Origin: Marivivens sp.
GTDB taxonomy: Bacteria > Pseudomonadota > Alphaproteobacteria > Rhodobacterales > Rhodobacteraceae
Direction: 5' to 3'
Assembly: GCA_024642185.1 (NCBI GenBank)
Contig: JAHEBR010000168.1
Span: 1-5,017, forward strand
Length of the DNA stretch: 5,017 nucleotides
Every line of letters begins with the position of its first letter. Positions within the stretch are counted from its first letter, which is position 1. A model generated the notes under the pieces. The model had not been told where the DNA came from. It worked only from the letters and a program-made list of their open reading frames with translations, and did no database searches. Below are positions 1-4,295 of the stretch, in pieces. The position numbers were made by a program, and so were the translations under genes.

Positions 1-334
1 TGGCGCGGACGACGAGGGGAAAGCCCATGACACCGGCGGCAAGGGCGGCTCCGGTCCAGCGGAAGGCGAAGACGAGGCCGAAGACCTGATCGAAGAACGC
101 GCCGAGCGGGCCTTTGCGGCCGAAGGCGAGGAGGAGGAGATAGCCCGTCACTACAGGCGGCATAATCAGCGGCAGGTGGACAAGGATGTTGAAGGCCCAG
201 CGCCCTGGAAACCGCCCCCGCGCCAAGGCAAGTGCGGCGAGAAGGCCGAGCGGCACGCTGAACAGCGTCGCGGTCGCGGCGACGCGGACCGAAAGCCAGA
301 CGGCCTGCCATTCCTCGGGGCCAAGCCCTTCCAT
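1..334 (-). CDS. modB: Molybdate ABC transporter permease ModB (partial, C-terminus beyond left edge)
   Basis: This is the inner-membrane permease of the ModABC molybdate importer. It forms the channel that receives molybdate from ModA and is driven by the ATPase ModC. The first 111 codons are present, roughly half of the usual 225-230 residues. The start region reads MEGLGPEEWQAVWLSVRVA, followed by a hydrophobic segment at about residues 13-38. The family-typical stretch LPLIMPPVVTGYLLLLAFGR-KGPLG lies at about residues 53-77, and a segment around 88-111 ends in MGFPLVVRA. These match E. coli ModB closely from memory. The cytoplasmic EAA loop that contacts ModC would lie beyond the window. 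The ATG shares one base with the modA stop codon (TGATG), which implies an operon and probably translational coupling. modC is expected next but is not visible. Identification is secure; only the product's second half is unseen. Confidence 0.93.
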   Translation of the reverse strand, partial: MEGLGPEEWQAVWLSVRVAATATLFSVPLGLLAALALARGRFPGRWAFNILVHLPLIMPPVVTGYLLLLAFGRKGPLGAFFDQVFGLVFAFRWTGAALAAGVMGFPLVVRA

Positions 335-1083
335 CACGGCGCCCCTTTCACATCGAAACCCGCAGAGAGGAAGATGGCGGCAGCGGACGCGCCCTGCAAC
401 CACTCAAGCAGGCTCGCGGCGATTTCGGGTGCGGTGCTCTCGGCGGTGATGGCGGCGGGGTAGACGATCGGCGGATGGGTGTCCTCGGGGAAGGTCGCAA
501 GGATCGCAAGGTCGGGCGCGGCGGTGGCGTCGGAGCGGTAGACCACGGCCATGTCCGCCTCGCCAAGATCGGCGAGTGTGAGGGCGGCGCGGACGTTATC
601 GGTCTCGACGATATGGCCTGCGAGCGGCTCCCAGAGGCCCAGAGCCCCAAGAGCGGCGCGGGCATAGATACCCGCGGGGACCGATTGGGTCAGCGCCAGC
701 GCGATCAGCCCCTCGCCCAGACGGGCGGGCAATGTCTCGATCGGCTCGACTGGATCACTTCGCCCGACAATCACCAGCGCGTTGCCCAAAAGATCGGTGC
801 GGGTTTCCGAAACGATCCCGCCCTCCCCTTCAAGCCAGTCCATCCAGTCGGCGCTGGCCGAAATGAAGAGGTCGGCGGGCGCTCCGGCGGCGATCTGGCG
901 GGCAAGGGCGGATGTTCCGGCGTAGGAAATGACCGCCTCGCCGCCTGTCTCGGCCTCCCATCCCGCAACCGCCTGATCAAGCGGGCCTTGCAAGCTGGCG
1001 GCGGCGAAAACCACAAGCGGACCGGCCCCGACGGGCAGGGCCAGAAATATGCCAAGGCAGAGGGCTAGGAGGCGGTGCAACAT
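334..1083 (-). CDS. modA: Molybdate ABC transporter periplasmic binding protein ModA
   Basis: ModA captures molybdate (and tungstate) in the periplasm and delivers it to ModB. The 249-residue product starts MLHRLLALCLGIFLALPVGA, a Sec signal peptide with likely cleavage after Ala20 (VGA before GPLVV). The mature part has the ModA hallmarks FAAAS (26-30), YAGTSALARQ (54-63), GAPADLFISA (67-76), LLGNALVIV (98-106), VPAGIYA (135-141), DNVRAAL (162-168) and VVYRSDA (180-186). By alignment from memory with E. coli ModA, the oxyanion ligands would be Ser30, Thr57 (Ser in E. coli), Ala137, Val164 and Tyr182. The spacing of the last three matches exactly. I chose the ATG at 1083 because it places the signal peptide at the N-terminus. 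A TTG at 1119 would add 12 residues before it. No strong ribosome binding site precedes either start. The stop overlaps the modB start by one base. The gene is divergent from the Nudix gene. Confidence 0.95.
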   Translation of the reverse strand: MLHRLLALCLGIFLALPVGAGPLVVFAAASLQGPLDQAVAGWEAETGGEAVISYAGTSALARQIAAGAPADLFISASADWMDWLEGEGGIVSETRTDLLGNALVIVGRSDPVEPIETLPARLGEGLIALALTQSVPAGIYARAALGALGLWEPLAGHIVETDNVRAALTLADLGEADMAVVYRSDATAAPDLAILATFPEDTHPPIVYPAAITAESTAPEIAASLLEWLQGASAAAIFLSAGFDVKGAP

Positions 1084-1203
1084 GGTCTGCAAATATCGCT
1101 TCGGGATTGCCGCTGGCAACAGAGGAAAAATTAAGCCACAATAGCGCGCAATAATAAGAGCAGTTTACTCCGGCCAAAGACAAGTCTGGCAACCGGAGAG
1201 TTT
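1084..1203. promoter_or_regulatory. Divergent intergenic region between modA and the Nudix gene
   Basis: This 120-bp region is more AT-rich than its surroundings and must hold the modA promoter on the minus strand and probably that of the Nudix gene on the plus strand. On the minus strand, TTATTA (about 1157-1152) and TTAATT (about 1134-1129) are 17 bp apart and could be a weak sigma70-type pair for modA. This is a guess from spacing and composition. A direct repeat CAATA-GCGCG-CAATA (1139-1153) sits between the two genes. I see no full ModE-type palindrome. Promoter activity here is likely from gene orientation, but individual elements are uncertain. Confidence 0.4.
1195..1200 (+). promoter_or_regulatory. 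Ribosome binding site of the Nudix gene
   Basis: GGAGAG ends 3 bases before the ATG at 1204, and its GGAG core is 5 bases away. This favours 1204 over the in-frame ATG at 1219, which has no comparable site upstream. Confidence 0.6.
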
Positions 1204-1686
1204 ATGGCAGGCGACCCTATGTCCGGACCGATCCAGATCCCGCTCAAGTTTCAATCGGGGCGAAAGACCGATGTGCGCTCGCAGTTTGCGGCGCTCTGCT
1301 ACCGGATCGTCGAGGACGAGGTCGAGGTCTGCCTCGTCACCAGCCGCCGCACCAAGCGTTGGATCCTGCCCAAGGGCTGGCCGATGCACAAGCAGACGCC
1401 CGCCGATGCCGCAGCGATCGAAGCCTATGAGGAAGCGGGCCTCAAGGGCGAGGCCAAGGACACCTGCCTTGGCGTCTATTCCTATGTGAAGCGGCTCAAG
1501 ACCGGCGATATTCCGGTGACCGTTCTCGTCTATCCGGTCGAGGTGACTGAAATCCTGTCCGACTGGCCCGAGCGGGAACAGCGCATCCGCAAGTGGTTTT
1601 CGCTCAAGAAAGCCGCCAAGAAGGTCGACGAACGCGAACTCAAGGCGATCCTGCGCAGCTTTGATCCGCTGCATTTGTCGCGTTGA
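1204..1686 (+). CDS. Nudix hydrolase with a variant Nudix box
   Basis: This 160-residue protein is a single Nudix domain, a fold that typically hydrolyses a nucleoside diphosphate linked to another group. Its substrate cannot be told from sequence. The core starts around residue 26 (SQFAALCYRIV). KRWILPKGWP (51-60) leads into the Nudix box, and the usual C-terminal strand and helix region follows to about residue 155. Against the signature G-x5-E-x7-RE-x2-EE-x-G, the box reads Gly58, then Gln64 where Glu is usual, then Ile72-Glu73 where Arg-Glu is usual, then Glu76, Glu77 and Gly79. The metal-binding Glu73, Glu76 and Glu77 are therefore kept. The LPKGWP lead-in resembles a subgroup common in Alphaproteobacteria that has some likeness to diphosphoinositol or diadenosine polyphosphate hydrolases. 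The protein is lysine- and arginine-rich and has no signal peptide, so it is cytoplasmic. The gene diverges from modA and is 60 bp upstream of the DUF1178 gene. Confidence 0.88.
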   Translation: MAGDPMSGPIQIPLKFQSGRKTDVRSQFAALCYRIVEDEVEVCLVTSRRTKRWILPKGWPMHKQTPADAAAIEAYEEAGLKGEAKDTCLGVYSYVKRLKTGDIPVTVLVYPVEVTEILSDWPEREQRIRKWFSLKKAAKKVDERELKAILRSFDPLHLSR

Positions 1687-1692
1687 CCCATT

Positions 1693-1713
1693 GCGCGGGG
1701 CGCGCTTGTCTTT
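1693..1713 (+). terminator. Possible weak intrinsic terminator after the Nudix gene
   Basis: A perfect 5-bp GC stem (GCGCG at 1693-1697 and CGCGC at 1701-1705) with a 3-base loop begins 6 bases after the Nudix stop. It is followed by the T-rich TTGTCTTT. The stem is short, so termination would be partial at best, and read-through into the DUF1178 gene is likely. Confidence 0.35.
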
Positions 1714-1746
1714 ACATTGGTTTCGGTTGCCTCTCAGGGACAGGAC

Positions 1747-2163
1747 ATGATCCGCTACAGCCTCAAATGCGACAAGGGTCATGGCTTTGACAGCTGGTTC
1801 AAGTCGGCTGACGGCTTCGACACGCTGAAGGCCTCCGGCATGGTGGCCTGTGCGATCTGCGGCTCGACGGCGGTTGAAAAGACCCTGATGGCGCCGTCGG
1901 TGCGGTCAGAGCCGGGCGAGCGCCCCTTGACCGACCAGAAAACCCCGCTTGAAGAGGCGATGACCAATCTGCGGCAAGAGGTCGAGAAGAACTCTGAATA
2001 TGTCGGCATGAGTTTCGCCTCCGAGGCGCGGGCCATGCACGAGGGCGAGGTGCCGACCCGCGCGATCTATGGCGAGGCCAAGATCGAGGAAGCCAAGAAG
2101 CTTCTGGAAGACGGCGTGCCCGTGGCCCCCCTGCCCTTCACCCCGCGCAAGCGCAGCAACTGA
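1747..2163 (+). CDS. DUF1178 family protein, zinc-ribbon-like
   Basis: This 138-residue protein belongs to DUF1178, a family of unknown function common in Proteobacteria. The N-terminus MIRYSLKC-DKGHGFDSWF is typical. Cys8, His12, Cys35 and Cys38 (CDKGH then CAIC) look like a zinc-ribbon ligand set, similar in style to the small FmdB-type regulators; zinc binding is inferred. The middle (about 50-100) is charged and probably flexible or helical. The C-terminal block with RAIYGEAKIEEAKKLLEDG and PVAPLPF is the other conserved family signature. The start is placed at the ATG at 1747, with AGGGA (1736-1740) 6 bases upstream. A TTG at 1717 would extend the frame by 10 residues that do not resemble the family. 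The SDR gene follows 11 bp after the stop, so the two are probably cotranscribed. No signal peptide or membrane segment is visible. The family call is firm and the function unknown. Confidence 0.88.
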   Translation: MIRYSLKCDKGHGFDSWFKSADGFDTLKASGMVACAICGSTAVEKTLMAPSVRSEPGERPLTDQKTPLEEAMTNLRQEVEKNSEYVGMSFASEARAMHEGEVPTRAIYGEAKIEEAKKLLEDGVPVAPLPFTPRKRSN

Positions 2164-2165
2164 AC

Positions 2166-2170
2166 GGAAG
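2166..2170 (+). promoter_or_regulatory. Ribosome binding site of the SDR gene
   Basis: GGAAG lies 4 bases before the ATG at 2175, within the 11-bp gap after the DUF1178 stop. It supports this start and independent translation initiation inside an operon. Confidence 0.55.
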
Positions 2171-2174
2171 ACCC

Positions 2175-2822
2175 ATGACGATTGTGATCACCGGAGCCAA
2201 CCGCGGGATCGGCGCGGCCTTGCTTGAAGGCTATGCCAAGGCGGGCCGCACGGCCATCGGCACCGCCCGCAACCCCAAGGGCGGGCTCGCGCCTCTTGAT
2301 GTGACCGACCCCGCCTCGGCCAAAGCGCTGGCCGCTTCGCTGGGCGGCGCGCCGGTTGAGGTGTTGGTGTGCAATGCGGGCGTCTATCTCGACAAGGGCC
2401 AAAGCCTTGAAGACGGCTATGCGCCCCGGATCTGGGCCGACACATTCGCCGCCAACGTCACCGGCGTTTTCCTGACCATTCAGGCGCTTATGCCCAACCT
2501 CAAGGCCGCCGAGAACGCCAGGATCGCCATCATCTCAAGCCAGATGGCCTCGGACACCAAGGCCTCGGGCGGCAGCTATATCTATCGCGCCTCCAAGGCA
2601 GCGGCGCTGAACCTGGGGCGCAATCTGGCGACTGACCTGAAGAAGGACGGGATCGCCGTGGGGATCTATCACCCCGGTTGGGTGAAAACCGAGATGGGCG
2701 GCGCGGGCGCCGACATCGGCACCGCCGAGGCGGCCGCGGGCCTCATCGCCCGATTCGATGCGCTTTCCCTCGCCACCACAGGGTGTTTCGAGACATGGGA
2801 CGGCCGCGCCCACCCGTTCTAG
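2175..2822 (+). CDS. Short-chain dehydrogenase/reductase (SDR) family oxidoreductase
   Basis: This 215-residue cytoplasmic protein is a classical-type SDR, an NAD(P)-dependent oxidoreductase whose substrate is not evident. The dinucleotide-binding motif TGANRGIG is at residues 6-13, the acidic DVTD at 42-45, the structural CNAG at 66-69 and the active-site Asn at 94 (AANVTG). The catalytic Ser is at 121 or 122 (IISSQM), with Tyr137 and Lys141 in YRASK. PGWVKTEMGG follows at about 172-181. All residues needed for catalysis are present. At 215 residues it is shorter than the usual ~250. The short N-terminus and the ending GCFETWDGRAHPF resemble the C-factor (CsgA)-like subgroup, although that name implies no signalling role here. 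Arg32 after the second strand (GTARN) would suit NADP, but this is only a hint. The gene is 11 bp downstream of the DUF1178 gene, probably in the same transcript. Confidence 0.9.
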   Translation: MTIVITGANRGIGAALLEGYAKAGRTAIGTARNPKGGLAPLDVTDPASAKALAASLGGAPVEVLVCNAGVYLDKGQSLEDGYAPRIWADTFAANVTGVFLTIQALMPNLKAAENARIAIISSQMASDTKASGGSYIYRASKAAALNLGRNLATDLKKDGIAVGIYHPGWVKTEMGGAGADIGTAEAAAGLIARFDALSLATTGCFETWDGRAHPF

Positions 2823-2852
2823 GCCCCCAAAAGCCACAGCACCCGCCAAAAT

Positions 2853-2875
2853 GCTGCGAGAGCAAATGCCGCAGC
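2853..2875 (+). other. Small inverted repeat in the SDR-lysC spacer
   Basis: GCTGCG (2853-2858) and CGCAGC (2870-2875) can form a 6-bp stem with an 11-base loop, 30 bases after the SDR stop. No T-tract follows, so it is not a convincing intrinsic terminator. It might still end or stabilise the upstream transcript, or be chance in GC-rich DNA. Confidence 0.25.
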
Positions 2876-2885
2876 GATTGGCGCA

Positions 2886-2914
2886 TTGCGCGGCGCGTTC
2901 AGGAAAAGTAAGAA
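2886..2914 (+). promoter_or_regulatory. Possible sigma70-type promoter of lysC
   Basis: TTGCGC (2886-2891) and TAAGAA (2909-2914) are separated by exactly 17 bp. They would start transcription near 2921, about 20 bases before the lysC ATG. The -35 keeps the TTG core, but the -10 is weak. The call rests on spacing and position in an otherwise empty 118-bp spacer. Confidence 0.3.
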
Positions 2915-2930
2915 GCGGCGACTTAAGACA

Positions 2931-2936
2931 AGGGAC
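2931..2936 (+). promoter_or_regulatory. Ribosome binding site of lysC (alpha start)
   Basis: AGGGAC ends 4 bases before the ATG at 2941. The protein that begins there (MPILVMKFGGTS) has the standard aspartate kinase N-terminus, so upstream in-frame starts such as the ATG at 2851 are unlikely. Confidence 0.55.
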
Positions 2937-2940
2937 ACCC

Positions 2941-4182
2941 ATGCCCATTCTCGTGATGAAGTTCGGCGGCACATCGGTCGCCAACGTGGACCGCATCCAC
3001 CGCGCCGCCAAGCGCGTCGCTGTCGAGGTTGCCAAGGGCTATGACGTGATCGTCATCGTCTCGGCCATGTCGGGCGAGACCAACAAGCTCGTGGGCTATG
3101 TCAACGAGACCTCGCCGCTTTACGACGCGCGCGAATACGATGCCGTTGTGGCGAGCGGTGAGAATGTGACCGCGGGCCTGATGGCGCTGCGGCTGCAGGA
3201 AATGGGCGTGATGGCGCGCAGCTGGCAGGGCTGGCAGGTGCCGATCAACACCACCTCGGCGCATGGCTCGGCGCGCTTTGTCTCGATCCCGCGCGAGAAT
3301 ATCGACCGCAAGTTTGCCGAAGGCATGAAGGTCGCCGTGGTTGCCGGTTTCCAAGGTCTGAGCGCCGAGGGCCGGATCACCACGCTGGGCCGTGGCGGAT
3401 CCGACACGACCGCCGTGGCCTTTGCCGCCGCTTTCGGCGCCGAGCGCTGCGATATCTACACGGATGTGGACGGTGTCTATACCACCGATCCGCGTATCTG
3501 CGCGAAGGCGCGCAAGCTCGACAAGATCGCCTTTGAGGAAATGCTCGAACTGGCCTCGCTGGGGGCCAAGGTCTTGCAGACCCGCTCGGTCGAGCTTGCC
3601 ATGCGCTACAAGGTCCGGCTGCGGGTTCTCAGCAGCTTTGAAGAACAGTCTGATACCGCGGGCACGCTTGTCTGCGACGAGGAGGAAATCATGGAAAGCA
3701 ATGTTGTCGCCGGTGTCGCCTATAGCCGCGATGAAGCGAAGATGACCCTCATCTCGGTCGCCGACCGCCCCGGCATCGCCGCCGCGATCTTTGGGCCCCT
3801 GTCCGAGGCGGGCGTGAACGTTGATATGATCGTTCAGAACATCTCTGAAGACGGCCGCACCGACATGACCTTCTCCTGCCCGACCGATCAGGTCATGCGA
3901 GCGGAGAAGGCGATCAAGGCCGCGCAGGAACGGGACGATATCCGCTATGCCGATCTCGATGTGGATGCGGGTGTTGCCAAGGTTTCGGTCGTGGGCATCG
4001 GCATGCGCAGCCACGCGGGCGTTGCCGCCGATATGTTCAAGGCGCTGGCCGGTGAAGGGATCAACATCAAGGTCATCACCACCTCCGAGATCAAGATCTC
4101 GGTCCTGATCGACCGCAAATACATGGAGCTCGCCGTGCAGACGCTTCATGACGCGTTCGGGTTGGATAAGGCGGCGGGCTAG
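2941..4182 (+). CDS. lysC: Aspartate kinase (aspartokinase), two-ACT-domain type
   Basis: LysC phosphorylates L-aspartate with ATP to aspartyl-4-phosphate, the first step toward lysine, threonine, methionine and diaminopimelate. The 413-residue length fits the monofunctional alpha2beta2 class rather than fusions with homoserine dehydrogenase. The kinase domain occupies about residues 1-245: KFGGTS (7-12), VSAMSG (40-45), ASGENV (71-76), GFQG (136-139), LGRGGSDTTA (149-158), and YTDVDGVYTTDPR (173-185) in the nucleotide-binding region. Two ACT domains follow, at about 262-335 and 345-410. The conserved QNISEDG-RTDMTF (299-311) and TTSEIKISVLI (380-390) lie where lysine/threonine feedback residues map in relatives, so allosteric inhibition is expected but not shown. 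The frame is open upstream to 2758, but the ATG at 2941 fits the family and has a ribosome binding site. A second start at 3691 probably gives a beta subunit. A terminator follows. Confidence 0.96.
   Translation: MPILVMKFGGTSVANVDRIHRAAKRVAVEVAKGYDVIVIVSAMSGETNKLVGYVNETSPLYDAREYDAVVASGENVTAGLMALRLQEMGVMARSWQGWQVPINTTSAHGSARFVSIPRENIDRKFAEGMKVAVVAGFQGLSAEGRITTLGRGGSDTTAVAFAAAFGAERCDIYTDVDGVYTTDPRICAKARKLDKIAFEEMLELASLGAKVLQTRSVELAMRYKVRLRVLSSFEEQSDTAGTLVCDEEEIMESNVVAGVAYSRDEAKMTLISVADRPGIAAAIFGPLSEAGVNVDMIVQNISEDGRTDMTFSCPTDQVMRAEKAIKAAQERDDIRYADLDVDAGVAKVSVVGIGMRSHAGVAADMFKALAGEGINIKVITTSEIKISVLIDRKYMELAVQTLHDAFGLDKAAG
3681..3685 (+). promoter_or_regulatory. Internal Shine-Dalgarno for a lysC beta subunit
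   Basis: GGAGG, within GAGGAGGAAATCATG, stands 5 bases before an in-frame ATG at 3691. It matches the anti-Shine-Dalgarno better than the site before the full-length start. The same bases encode an Asp-Glu-Glu-Glu run, so the match could be partly coincidental. Confidence 0.5.
3691..4182 (+). CDS. lysC: Probable aspartate kinase beta (regulatory) subunit from an internal in-frame start
   Basis: An in-frame ATG at codon 251 of lysC would give a 163-residue protein containing only the two ACT domains, starting MESNVVAGVAYS. In Bacillus subtilis, Corynebacterium glutamicum and Thermus, aspartate kinase is an alpha2beta2 enzyme. Its beta subunit, about 160-172 residues, is translated from an internal start within the same gene, near codon 250. 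The position, product length and local sequence here agree with those cases, and a strong Shine-Dalgarno precedes the ATG. The beta subunit would pair with the ACT domains of the alpha chain and bind effector amino acids. The internal start is seen in the sequence and the precedent is established. Actual translation in this organism is inferred. Confidence 0.55.
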   Translation: MESNVVAGVAYSRDEAKMTLISVADRPGIAAAIFGPLSEAGVNVDMIVQNISEDGRTDMTFSCPTDQVMRAEKAIKAAQERDDIRYADLDVDAGVAKVSVVGIGMRSHAGVAADMFKALAGEGINIKVITTSEIKISVLIDRKYMELAVQTLHDAFGLDKAAG

Positions 4183-4192
4183 CTGACCCTCG

Positions 4193-4224
4193 AGGTGGCG
4201 GACGACCGCCACTTGAAGTTGTAG
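4193..4224 (+). terminator. Intrinsic terminator of lysC
   Basis: Beginning 10 bases after the lysC stop, GTGGCGG (4195-4201) and CCGCCAC (4206-4212) form a perfect 7-bp stem with an ACGA loop. A G-T and an A-T pair extend it by two. The following TTGAAGTTGTAG is only moderately T-rich. Position and stem quality make termination likely, perhaps incomplete. Confidence 0.6.
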
Positions 4225-4295
4225 CGATCCGCTTTCCCCCTCCCCTTTTCACCGCCAATCGCCTATAGCTCTGCCTGAACGGCAAGGTGAGGCAT
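4225..4295 (+). promoter_or_regulatory. ptsP upstream region with a 19-base pyrimidine tract
   Basis: This spacer contains an uninterrupted pyrimidine run at 4232-4250, TATAGC at 4264-4269 as a possible -10, and AAGGTGAGG (4284-4292) just before the ptsP ATG as the ribosome binding site. I see no good -35 at the right distance. A ptsP promoter here is plausible because of the preceding terminator but is not demonstrated by the bases. Confidence 0.3.

Noticed and set aside
475..1068. A 197-codon plus-strand open frame opposite modA
   Set aside because: modA has every family motif on the minus strand, and the opposite translation is unlike any known protein.
1021..1083. ModA as a lipoprotein, because of a Cys in the signal peptide
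   Set aside because: The Cys is at residue 9, inside the hydrophobic core, with Leu just before it. This does not fit a lipobox, whereas a good signal peptidase I site follows at Ala20.
1093..1100. A ModE/Mop box near the modA start (ATATCGCT)
   Set aside because: Only a few bases resemble one half-site, and there is no matching second half at the expected spacing.
1084..1119. TTG at 1119 as the modA start
   Set aside because: It would put 12 residues with charged Lys-Arg ahead of a complete signal peptide that begins at the ATG at 1083, and it has no better ribosome binding site.
1165..1782. A 205-codon minus-strand open frame across the Nudix gene
   Set aside because: It is a shadow of the Nudix coding frame and has no recognisable domain.
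2758..2940. N-terminal extension of lysC from upstream in-frame starts (including the ATG at 2851)
   Set aside because: The extension overlaps the SDR gene or lies in the spacer, lacks a ribosome binding site and has no counterpart in aspartate kinases, which begin just before KFGGTS.
2823..2940. A lysine riboswitch upstream of lysC
   Set aside because: The 118-bp spacer is too short for the large lysine aptamer, and I see none of its helices.
2923..4212. A 429-codon minus-strand open frame antisense to lysC
   Set aside because: It is the codon-bias shadow expected opposite a GC-rich gene. Its translation is rich in His, Arg, Asp and Gly and resembles no family, whereas lysC is unambiguous.
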